From NCBI RefSeq assembly GCF_003286415.2, contig NZ_CP043450.1, positions 4,588,001-4,652,000 of the forward strand: a stretch of DNA of 64,000 nucleotides, given 5' to 3'. Position 1 is the first letter of the stretch, and each line of letters starts with the position of its first letter. The position numbers and the translations under genes are program-made. Below, in pieces: positions 24,558 to 32,283 of the stretch. The notes beneath the pieces were generated by a model. It was given only the letters and a program-made list of their open reading frames with translations, made no database searches and was not told the origin of the DNA. The DNA comes from Mucilaginibacter rubeus (GTDB taxonomy: Bacteria > Bacteroidota > Bacteroidia > Sphingobacteriales > Sphingobacteriaceae).

Positions 24558-26369
24558 ATGAAAATTTACAGCAAAGCAATTATGCTGGTTTCCATGCTGA
24601 TAGCAGGCAGCTGCATCACATCTGCCCAGGAAGCAAAACTGCCTACCCAGTGGACAAACGCCGCCATGCAGGCCGAGATCCCTTTAGCAGAATATCCAAG
24701 GCCTCAGCTACAACGTACCGATTGGCTTTGTCTCAATGGCAAATGGGATTATCGCGGTGGTAAAGACGCTCCCAATGCTTTAAATCCCGAAACGCCGGCA
24801 TCATTTGAGGGTAAAGCGGATAAAATATTGGTACCCTATTGCCCAGAATCAGTGCTATCCGGTGTTCAGCGCAAGCAAGAGATCAACATGTGGTACCGCC
24901 GCAGCTTTGAGATTCCTTCAAAATGGCAAAACAAGCAGGTTATTATCCATTTCGGCGCGGTTGATCATGATGCTACCGTTTTTGTGAACGGTAAAAAGGC
25001 TGGCTCGCACTCGGGCGGTTATGATTCATTCAGCTTTGATATCACCCCATATTTGAAGAAAGGCAGTAATACCCTTATTGTTGCCGCTAATGACTCTAAC
25101 GACGGTAAAACGCCTTCAGGTAAAAACGGACCGCGTGGCGACTATACTTTTTCATCTGGCATATGGCAAACCGTTTGGCTGGAGCCGGTGAACAAATCGT
25201 ACATAAAAGATATCCGCCTTTTGCCCGATTTAGAGGGCAAGCGCTTAAAAGTATTTGTCAATGCAGTTGGTTCGGGCAAGATCAAAGCAGTTGCTTTAAA
25301 CAACGGCAAAGAGGTTTCGCAGGTTAGCGCAACCGGGGGAACCTATTTTTATCTTCTCATCGAAAACCCTTTTTTATGGTCGCCTGATTCCCCTTTTTTA
25401 TATGATCTGAAACTTACGCTTTACAATGCCGATGGCAGCGAGGCCGATGAGGTTAAAAGCTATTTCGGCATGCGCGATATTAAATTGGGCAAGCTTAACG
25501 GTGTGATCCGTCCGCTTATTAACGGCAAATTCATTATGCAGCTTGGCCTGCTGGATCAGGGTTACTGGCCCGATGGTGTTTTAACCGCGCCGACGGAAGA
25601 GGCGCTGAAGTTTGACATGGAGTATACTAAAAAGGCTGGCTACAACCTGATCCGCAAACACATGAAAACCGAGCCGCAGCGTTTTTACTATTGGGCCGAT
25701 AAAATGGGCTTGCTGGTTTGGCAGGATATGCCTGCCATATGGTACCAAAATGAAGATACCACGCAAAACAGAAAAGTTTATCGTAAAGAGTTAAAAGCTA
25801 TTATCGACGATCATTATAACTCGCCATCTATTATTACCTGGATACCTTTTAACGAAAACTGGGGTGCATTTGATGTAAAGAATATCACCAATTGGGTTAA
25901 GCAGTACGATCCGTCGCGCCTGGTTAACGGAAACTCTGGCTTTAATAATAATCCCGATTATCAAAAGCCTTATGGCGACCCTGGCAACGGAGATTATGTG
26001 GATACCCACATTTACGTGGGGCCGTACGGCGCGTCTGTCCCTGATGATCACAGGGCTGCCTCGCTGGGCGAATTTGGAGGTGTTGGCCTGTTTGTGCGTG
26101 GGCACATGTGGCCGGTACACAACAATGCCTATGATTATGAACCAACCAAAGCCCGACTTACCGATCGTTATGTGTTTTTGCTGGATGAAGTAGAGCAACT
26201 TATGAAATATAAAGGATTAAGCGTTGCCATATACACGCAAACCACCGACGTTGAACACGAGGTAAACGGCGTTTTAACCTACGACAGGGCCGTTGAAAAA
26301 ATGGAAATAGAAAGGGTAAGGGAAGTAAACCTGGCGGTAATTAAGGAAGGTGAGAAATTGAATAAGTAG
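24558..26369 (+). CDS. Glycoside hydrolase family 2 enzyme (beta-galactosidase/glucuronidase-like)
   Basis: A 603-residue exported enzyme with an N-terminal signal (AIMLVSMLIAGSCITSAQ). The jelly-roll sugar-binding domain follows (LNGKWDYRGG, NMWYRRSFEIP, HFGAVDHDATVFVNGKKAG), then an immunoglobulin-like domain and a TIM barrel. The acid/base Glu lies in WIPFNENWG (residue about 434) and the nucleophile is probably the Glu of ASLGEFGG (near 505). The bond cleaved cannot be set by sequence alone. No SusC/D pair is near, so it is not in a standard utilisation locus. Its last 60 bases are partly duplicated downstream. Confidence 0.9.
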   Translation: MKIYSKAIMLVSMLIAGSCITSAQEAKLPTQWTNAAMQAEIPLAEYPRPQLQRTDWLCLNGKWDYRGGKDAPNALNPETPASFEGKADKILVPYCPESVLSGVQRKQEINMWYRRSFEIPSKWQNKQVIIHFGAVDHDATVFVNGKKAGSHSGGYDSFSFDITPYLKKGSNTLIVAANDSNDGKTPSGKNGPRGDYTFSSGIWQTVWLEPVNKSYIKDIRLLPDLEGKRLKVFVNAVGSGKIKAVALNNGKEVSQVSATGGTYFYLLIENPFLWSPDSPFLYDLKLTLYNADGSEADEVKSYFGMRDIKLGKLNGVIRPLINGKFIMQLGLLDQGYWPDGVLTAPTEEALKFDMEYTKKAGYNLIRKHMKTEPQRFYYWADKMGLLVWQDMPAIWYQNEDTTQNRKVYRKELKAIIDDHYNSPSIITWIPFNENWGAFDVKNITNWVKQYDPSRLVNGNSGFNNNPDYQKPYGDPGNGDYVDTHIYVGPYGASVPDDHRAASLGEFGGVGLFVRGHMWPVHNNAYDYEPTKARLTDRYVFLLDEVEQLMKYKGLSVAIYTQTTDVEHEVNGVLTYDRAVEKMEIERVREVNLAVIKEGEKLNK

Positions 26370-26456
26370 AAGAATATTTTACGTAAGCCGTTGTTATTGA
26401 CAACACTACAACTGTTCGAAAGATGCAGATCAGTTAAACGCTGGCTTGAAAAATCA

Positions 26457-26550
26457 TGTCATTGCGAGGAGGAACGACGAAGCAATCTCGTAACGATACA
26501 GGTCGGTCATGCATTGGCTACGAGATTGCCACGCTGCGCTCGCAATGACA
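26457..26550. repeat. TGTCATTGCGAG palindrome with unlike arms
   Basis: Left arm TGTCATTGCGAGGAGGAACG, then ACGAAGCAATCTCGTA; right arm TACGAGATTGCCACGCTGCG, then CTCGCAATGACA. The ends pair perfectly but the middles come from the two arm subtypes of the family. It sits in the 538-nt GH2-to-kinase spacer. Confidence 0.8.
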
Positions 26551-26583
26551 TGGTTTTTATTATTTAAGAGAGAGAGTTACGCT

Positions 26584-26670
26584 GTTGTTGATGTTGTCAC
26601 CAACAACTTTTTGGTCACTGACTTATGATATGTATACGTGAGAGGAATTGTTGGTGACAACACCAACAAC
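26584..26670. repeat. 23-bp inverted repeat (gttgttgatgttgtcacc type)
   Basis: GTTGTTGATGTTGTCACCAA plus CAA at 26584-26606 is mirrored at 26648-26670 with a single mismatch, around a 41-nt spacer. It lies immediately before the duplicated GH2 gene tail. Confidence 0.7.
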
Positions 26671-26677
26671 GGCAGGA

Positions 26678-26738
26678 GAAAGGGTAAGGGAAGTAAATCA
26701 GGCGGTGATTAAGGAAGGTGAGAAGTTGAATAAGTAGA
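26678..26738. repeat. Duplicated 3' end of the GH2 gene
   Basis: About 61 bases starting GAAAGGGTAAGGGAAGTAAA and ending at TAAGTAGA repeat positions 26310-26370, including the GH2 stop codon, with four mismatches and an exact offset of 368. It is a non-coding remnant. Confidence 0.8.
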
Positions 26739-26754
26739 AAAACATGAATCAACA

Positions 26755-26873
26755 ATTCCCTCCCTTGGGAGGGGTGCGTTGGGATTAAGTACTGGCAGGG
26801 AGGGGTTTATACGCTTTTTCAATGATCGGCCTTCTCGCTGCGCCCCTCCCTACACCCTTCCGACGGAGGGAAT
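26755..26873. repeat. ATTCCCTCC-type palindromic element
   Basis: ATTCCCTCCCTTGGGAGGGG at the left is loosely mirrored by CCCCTCCCTACACCC and GGAGGGAAT at the right (ending 26873). It is distinct in sequence from the other palindromes and lies just past the 3' end of the kinase gene. Confidence 0.6.
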
Positions 26874-26907
26874 CGCACACGCACCATTTTATCAGGCCAT
26901 TAAAATC

Positions 26908-28719
26908 TTACCCCACCCTTTTCCTCACGGCGTAATTATTAAGCTTCTCCAGCAGGTCATCCGGTTTAAATGGTTTTGCTACATAGTCGTTCATGCCGGC
27001 CTCGTAAACCTGTTCCTTGATATCAAAAAGGGCCGAAGCTGTAAGCGCGATGATAGGCACACCTGATTTTTTCGGGTCGGCCATTTTACGGATCTCTTTT
27101 GAGGCATCAAAACCGTTCATCACCGGCATCTGCAAATCCATTAATACAATATCAAAATTACCATATTGCATAAACTCAACCGCTCGTTCACCGTTTTCGG
27201 CAATGGTTGGGTTAATGCTCCATTTACTCAGCAGTTTTTTCATCAACATTACATTCACCATGTTGTCCTCAGCAATAAGCACACGCAGGGAGGCAAGCGT
27301 ATCTTCCGCCGATTGCTTTGCCTGCGGCGCGGCAACTGCTTCAGGCACTACTTCTGTTGATACCGGGAATTCCATATTAAACGAGAACTCGGATCCGTGC
27401 CCCGTCATGCTGTTAACCGTCATTTGCAGGCCTTGCAGCTCAAGCAATCGTTTAACAATAGCCAGCCCCAAACCGGTGCCACCATATTCACGTGTAGTAG
27501 CTAATGATTCCTGCGTAAAAGGTTCAAATATATTTTCAAGGTTTTCCTTTTTAATACCAATACCCGTATCCCTTATCGAAAAATTAACGGTAACCATGTT
27601 GTGCCTGTCTTCCACGCATGTAACCCTCACCCATATGTTTCCCTGCGCCGTAAATTTTATAGCGTTACTCACCAGGTTAAAAATGATTTGGGTAATACGG
27701 GTAGGATCGCCAAAAAGCACTTTATTTTTCAGCGAGCTATCAACATCAAGCTTAAACAACAATCCTTTTTCTTCGGCTTTTAATATTTGACCGCCGCAAA
27801 TATTGTTCATCAGCTCAATAAGATTGAACCTGATGTTTTCAAACACTATTTTGCCAGATTCTATTTTGCTGAAATCGAGCACATCATTAACAATAGCCAG
27901 TAAGTTATTGGCCGAAAACTTAAGTACTTCAAGGTTCTCGCGCTGATCGGGCCGAGGGCCGCTCATCATGAGCAAGTTGCTCATCCCTATAACAGCATTT
28001 AAAGGCGTACGGATTTCGTGCGACATGGTTGACAGGAACTCGGATTTTGCCTGGGCCGATTTTTCTGCCTTCTCAATAGCGGTTTCCATTTTATTGTAAA
28101 GCCGGGCTTGTTCCGCACTGCTATCTTTAAGATGCTTGATATTTTTTAAGAAAGCCGTATAAAAATGGCTGTGGATAAATATGAGCAGTATAAAATTGGC
28201 AAACAGGCTAATGATAATAGTCGACTGGTCAATTTTATTAGGCTTAATACCGATAACGTACCCGCTGTTATATTCAATGATCATAAATACCAGCACCGGC
28301 ACCGTATTGAGCAACGAATAAATAAGCCCCCATTGCTGCCCCAGCATGTAATAACTAAATACGATAACAATGATAATTACCTGTACTGTAATGATATTTA
28401 CAGTTTGTATAGAAACATAAACCAAACTGGCATTAACAAGAGTACCTACCACAAGCAGGGCATGTGCCGCGCCACGCCAGTCGGGCCGCCAGGTTAAATA
28501 TTTAAATAACAATACTACCGATCCCATTAAAACCAGGGCGGTTTGGGCAAGCATCCGCTGGCCCTGGAAATAAACGTTGAGGTATAGCGCCCCAAGGGCT
28601 ACAAAAATAAGGAAGAACCCATAATACAATAAACGGATACGGGCCTGGTCAAGGAACGGCTGCTCCTTCGACAAGATTTTATAAATTGATAAGTTGAAGA
28701 AACTTACTTTTTTACTCAT
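26908..28719 (-). CDS. Membrane-bound hybrid histidine kinase with receiver domain
   Basis: A 603-residue protein. The N-terminal 190 residues hold about six hydrophobic segments. A short coiled coil (residues about 195-225) leads to the HisKA box STMSHEIRTPLNAVIGM with His near 233. The ATPase domain has the N box (NLVSNAIKFTAQG), G1 DTGIGIKKENL and G2 EYGGTGLGLAIV. The C-terminal receiver has the phospho-acceptor Asp in DIVLMDLQMPVMNG near 526 and Lys in DYVAKPF. The signal and the downstream partner are unknown; the end lacks an output domain, so phosphotransfer to another protein is expected. Confidence 0.93.
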   Translation of the reverse strand: MSKKVSFFNLSIYKILSKEQPFLDQARIRLLYYGFFLIFVALGALYLNVYFQGQRMLAQTALVLMGSVVLLFKYLTWRPDWRGAAHALLVVGTLVNASLVYVSIQTVNIITVQVIIIVIVFSYYMLGQQWGLIYSLLNTVPVLVFMIIEYNSGYVIGIKPNKIDQSTIIISLFANFILLIFIHSHFYTAFLKNIKHLKDSSAEQARLYNKMETAIEKAEKSAQAKSEFLSTMSHEIRTPLNAVIGMSNLLMMSGPRPDQRENLEVLKFSANNLLAIVNDVLDFSKIESGKIVFENIRFNLIELMNNICGGQILKAEEKGLLFKLDVDSSLKNKVLFGDPTRITQIIFNLVSNAIKFTAQGNIWVRVTCVEDRHNMVTVNFSIRDTGIGIKKENLENIFEPFTQESLATTREYGGTGLGLAIVKRLLELQGLQMTVNSMTGHGSEFSFNMEFPVSTEVVPEAVAAPQAKQSAEDTLASLRVLIAEDNMVNVMLMKKLLSKWSINPTIAENGERAVEFMQYGNFDIVLMDLQMPVMNGFDASKEIRKMADPKKSGVPIIALTASALFDIKEQVYEAGMNDYVAKPFKPDDLLEKLNNYAVRKRVG

Positions 28720-28809
28720 ATTCAGAACTTAACATTGGCCATGTAACTTGAACAAGTTAGCATACGTATTGTACGCTAACTTGTTATACAAAGCCGGTAA
28801 GTTCTGCAA

Positions 28810-31458
28810 TTAGCAAGCCAAAGCTGCCAGGTTTTCTTCTATGATAGTTAATTTGGCTTCGGCATCTGCCTTTTTCTTTTGCTCAACCTCAACCACTTCG
28901 GGTTTGGCGTTGGCCATAAACCGCTCATTGCCCAGTTTAGCATTAACAGATTTCAGGAAGCCCAGCAGATATTCCTGCTCTTTTTTCAACCTCGCGCACT
29001 CAGCAACCGGATCAATTTCTTCGCTGAACGGAATATAGAATTCGTCGGTTGAAGCTAAGAAATTTATAGCTCCGTCAACTTTATCGGTAACGGTTTCAAA
29101 CTTGCTGATATTACCAAGCCTGGTAATGATGGCCTGATATTGGTTATATTCGATACCAGAATTTGATTTAACAAATAATTCAAGCGGTTCCTTATCCGAT
29201 ATTTGTTTTGTTTTACGAGTATTCCTGATAGAAGTAACGATATCTTTTACTATCTCAACCTCAGCCAATAAGCGTGAATTTATTTCCCCAATAGCGGGCA
29301 ATTGCGCTACAATACAGCAGTCTTTTTCAGCACGTTCGCCAAATAGTTCGTCATGCCATAACTCTTCGGTAAGGAAAGGCATGAAAGGATGTAACACTTT
29401 TAATATATTTTCAAAAAATTGGATAGTAGCCGTGTAAGTCGTTTTATCAATCGGATGCTGATAAGCCGGCTTGATCATCTCCAGGTACCATGCGCAAAAA
29501 TCGTCCCATACCAGTTTATAGGTATCCATAAGGGCCTCCGATAAACGGTATTGCGCAAAGTTAGCTTCAATTTCGGTAAGCGCCTGGTTAAACCTGTTGC
29601 CAAACCATTCAATGGCTACAGCATTGGGGTTAGCAAGGCTTTCATCAACTTCCCAACCTTTTACCAGTTTAAAGGCATTCCAAACTTTATTGGCAAAGCC
29701 CGAGCCTTGCTTGCAATAACTTTCGTCAAACATTAAGTCGTTACCGGCAGGAGAGCATAACAGCATACCTACACGTACACCATCGGCACCATAGCTCTCA
29801 ATCAAATCGAGCGGATCTGGCGAGTTGCCTAACGACTTCGACATTTTACGACCGAGCTTATCCCTTACAATACCGGTAAGGTATACGTTCCTGAACGGTA
29901 CTTCGCCCCTGAACTCATGACCGGCCATGATCATCCTCGCTACCCAGAAAAACAGGATTTCGGGTGCTGTAACCAGGTCATTGGTTGGGTAATAGTAATT
30001 GATATCGGCATTATCAGGATCTTTAAAACCATCAAATACCGAAATTGGCCATAACCACGATGAAAACCAGGTATCAACCACGTCTTCATCCTGCCTCAAG
30101 TCGGCAGCGGTAAGTTCCGGATTTTTCGTCTGTGCTTCCGTCAACGCCTCATCAGCGTTTTTCGCAATCACAAACTCACCACTTGGCAGGTACCAGGCCG
30201 GGATCTGTTGTCCCCACCATAGCTGGCGACTGATATTCCAATCCCTTACATTCTCCATCCAGTGGCGGTAGGTATTTACAAATTTTTCGGGAATCAGTTT
30301 AATCTCGCCATTCAATACATAATCTAAAGCTGGTTTAGCCATCTCGCCCATCTTGCAAAACCATTGCATTGATAGCTTAGGCTCAATAACCGCGTTGGTA
30401 CGTTCCGAAAAACCAACCTGCGATTTATACTCTTCAACTTTATCCAGTACGCCGGCTTCCTCTAATAAAACAGCTATCTTTTTACGGGCAGCAAAACGAT
30501 CTTCGCCAACCAGTATCTGTGCTTTTTCGTTCAGCGTACCGTCGTCATTTAAAATATCAATAACGGGCAGGTTATGGCGCTGACCCAGTTCATAGTCATT
30601 TAAATCATGAGCAGGGGTAACCTTCAAACAGCCGGTACCAAAATCCATAGTTACGTAGTTATCCAGTATCACCGGTATCTCGCGGTTGATAAGCGGGATG
30701 TATACCTTTTTACCATGCAGGTGCAGGTAACGCTCATCATTAGGGTTGATACAGATCGCTGCATCAGCCATAATGGTTTCCGGACGCGTGGTAGCGATGG
30801 TCAGGTAGTCTGAAGCCTGAAGTTCTGAGTCCGAAGTTTGACTTACAACTTTATACTTAATATAATAAAGCTTCTGATTTACCTCTTTACGGTTAACTTC
30901 CTCATCACTTACCGCGGTTTTACCTTGTGGATCCCAGTTGATCATTCGGATACCGCGATAGATCAATCCTTTTTTATACAGGTGAATGAAAGTATCAATA
31001 ACCGCTTCCGAAAGGCTCTCGTCCATAGTAAACCTGGTACGGTCCCAATCGCACGAAGCGCCTAATTTTTTAAGCTGCTCCAGGATAATGCCGCCGTATT
31101 TTTCCTTCCACTCCCAGGCGTAGGTTAAAAACTCTTCGCGGGTAAGGTCTTTTTTGCTGATGCCTCGCTCTTTAAGCATGGCAACAACTTTAGCTTCAGT
31201 GGCAATACTGGCGTGATCTGTACCGGGAACCCAGCAGGCATTTTTACCTTTCATACGGGCGCGGCGAACCAGCACATCCTGTATCGTATTGTTAAGCATG
31301 TGGCCCATGTGCAAAACCCCGGTAACGTTTGGCGGCGGAATGACTATTGTATAAGGCTCGCGCTCATCAGGCACCGACTTAAAAAAGCCGTGCTGCAACC
31401 AGTAACTGTACCATTTTTCTTCGGTTTCTTTGGGGATATATGTTTTAGCAATACTCAT
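28810..31458 (-). CDS. valS: Valine--tRNA ligase
   Basis: An 882-residue class I synthetase. PPNVTGVLHMGHML carries the HIGH motif and GRKMSKSLGN the KMSKS motif (near 537). The editing domain has TIATTRPETIMADAAI, and a C-terminal coiled coil (residues about 820-880) is present. I start at the ATG at 31458 because the alternative TTG at 31467 lies inside the promoter box. Residues about 204-217 (VSQTSDSELQASD) are a strange insert at the edge of the editing domain whose DNA is a known phrase-repeat type (30804-30860); see findings. Confidence 0.96.
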   Translation of the reverse strand: MSIAKTYIPKETEEKWYSYWLQHGFFKSVPDEREPYTIVIPPPNVTGVLHMGHMLNNTIQDVLVRRARMKGKNACWVPGTDHASIATEAKVVAMLKERGISKKDLTREEFLTYAWEWKEKYGGIILEQLKKLGASCDWDRTRFTMDESLSEAVIDTFIHLYKKGLIYRGIRMINWDPQGKTAVSDEEVNRKEVNQKLYYIKYKVVSQTSDSELQASDYLTIATTRPETIMADAAICINPNDERYLHLHGKKVYIPLINREIPVILDNYVTMDFGTGCLKVTPAHDLNDYELGQRHNLPVIDILNDDGTLNEKAQILVGEDRFAARKKIAVLLEEAGVLDKVEEYKSQVGFSERTNAVIEPKLSMQWFCKMGEMAKPALDYVLNGEIKLIPEKFVNTYRHWMENVRDWNISRQLWWGQQIPAWYLPSGEFVIAKNADEALTEAQTKNPELTAADLRQDEDVVDTWFSSWLWPISVFDGFKDPDNADINYYYPTNDLVTAPEILFFWVARMIMAGHEFRGEVPFRNVYLTGIVRDKLGRKMSKSLGNSPDPLDLIESYGADGVRVGMLLCSPAGNDLMFDESYCKQGSGFANKVWNAFKLVKGWEVDESLANPNAVAIEWFGNRFNQALTEIEANFAQYRLSEALMDTYKLVWDDFCAWYLEMIKPAYQHPIDKTTYTATIQFFENILKVLHPFMPFLTEELWHDELFGERAEKDCCIVAQLPAIGEINSRLLAEVEIVKDIVTSIRNTRKTKQISDKEPLELFVKSNSGIEYNQYQAIITRLGNISKFETVTDKVDGAINFLASTDEFYIPFSEEIDPVAECARLKKEQEYLLGFLKSVNAKLGNERFMANAKPEVVEVEQKKKADAEAKLTIIEENLAALAC

Positions 31459-31464
31459 AACGCG

Positions 31465-31472
31465 CAAAAATA
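31465..31472 (-). promoter_or_regulatory. Promoter -7 box of valS, leaderless arrangement
   Basis: On the minus strand TATTTTTG at 31472-31465 is followed after 6 nt (CGCGTT) by the ATG at 31458. Start of transcription 4-6 nt after the box would leave almost no leader. Confidence 0.6.
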
Positions 31473-31477
31473 CGATA

Positions 31478-31612
31478 GTTAGCGGTTCATAGCCAAAGGT
31501 TGACGGTTTTTTTTGTGGGTTGATTGTTGATGGTTCATAGTCGATAGATCATGGTTCATGGTAGAAGGTAGAAGGTAGTTCATTGTTCATAGATCATGGT
31601 TCATCGCAGAAG
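31478..31612. repeat. tgaacc/gttcat phrase repeats
   Basis: GGTTCATAG, GATGGTTCATAGTCGATAG, GATCATGGTTCATGGTAG and GTAGTTCATTGTTCATAG recur here as direct repeats and are mirrored beyond the big palindrome at 32036-32075 (CCATGATCTATGAACTATC). They bracket the nested element. Confidence 0.65.
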
Positions 31613-31655
31613 ATAGGTTTGATCTGATTGTTTATAGAAGGATAAATGCGGAGGC

Positions 31656-31987
31656 TGCGTTAGGGATGGTAGTGGAAAGCCCGCAGCGTGTGGAGGAAAT
31701 GCGCGGGGCAAGGCGAGGACATGCAACGTACAGCCCGGCCCGTCAGCTGACGGGAACGCCCGCATAAAGAAATAAATGGTGATGGTTTAAGGTTAGCGGG
31801 TTTGTCTGAACTCGATTTTTTTGAATTAAAGAATTAACAGAATGCCAGGTAAATTCAGTAAATTCTCAAAATTCGTTTAATTCGAGTTCAGACGTGGGCG
31901 TTCCCGTCAGCTGACGGGCCGGGCTGTACGCTCATACACCTGCAGGCATTACGCTCATGGCTGGTATCCGCTACCATCCCTAACGCA
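31656..31987. repeat. Nested palindromic element (TGCGTTAGGGATGGTAG, inner GTCTGAACTCG)
   Basis: Three sets of arms are concentric. Outer TGCGTTAGGGATGGTAG: 31656-31672 with 31971-31987, perfect 17 bp. Middle arms, 33 bp and perfect: 31729-31761 with 31896-31928, containing the symmetric CCCGTCAGCTGACGGG. Inner GTCTGAACTCG: 31804-31814 with 31883-31893, perfect 11 bp with further loose pairing inside. No ORF is convincing. The whole spacer 31468-32283 holds this, flanking phrase repeats and a small ORF. Confidence 0.85.
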
Positions 31988-32130
31988 AAAACGTTTTCTT
32001 TTTAAACATTATCTATACAACCATACACCTATCCCCATAACCATGATCTATGAACTATCAACCATGAACTATCACTCCCACAATATTTTTACAATTAACC
32101 AGTTATAATAAATGTAACATTCAAATTGTC

Positions 32131-32217
32131 ATGAAAACAATGCCTTTTCACCGCTTTTGGCTTGATGTTTTGAAAAAAACCAAACTCGAAGCCATCATTA
32201 ATTGGTTCAATCATTAA
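32131..32217 (+). CDS. Candidate 28-residue amphipathic small protein
   Basis: ATG to TAA coding 28 residues, beginning MKTMPFHRFWLDVLKKTK and ending AIINWFNH. The pattern of aromatic/aliphatic and basic residues would form an amphipathic helix. A hairpin with T run follows the stop codon at once, which suits a short independent transcript. Upstream, TATTTTTA near 32089 is one base from a promoter box. I do not recognise it; regulatory leader peptide, membrane-active peptide or chance ORF are all open. Confidence 0.45.
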   Translation: MKTMPFHRFWLDVLKKTKLEAIINWFNH

Positions 32218-32239
32218 AGGCCAGCCCCCGCCTTTTTTT
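32216..32239 (+). terminator. Terminator after the 28-residue ORF
   Basis: AAAGGC and GCCTTT arms around an 8-nt loop, with a seven-T run. It sits between the small ORF and the M13 peptidase gene, 45 nt before the latter. Confidence 0.6.
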
Positions 32240-32283
32240 GCGTAATACCTGCTATTTATTAACTTTAATTTTTAAGTATTGAC

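Noticed and set aside
26457..26873. Possible CRISPR-like array
   Set aside because: The repeats are of different families and inverted, not direct with regular spacers.
27017..27790. 257-residue plus-strand ORF
   Set aside because: It is fully antisense to the ATPase and receiver part of the hybrid kinase.
31478..32075. Possible insertion sequence bounded by inverted repeats
   Set aside because: No transposase ORF of any length is present between the arms; palindromes are self-contained.
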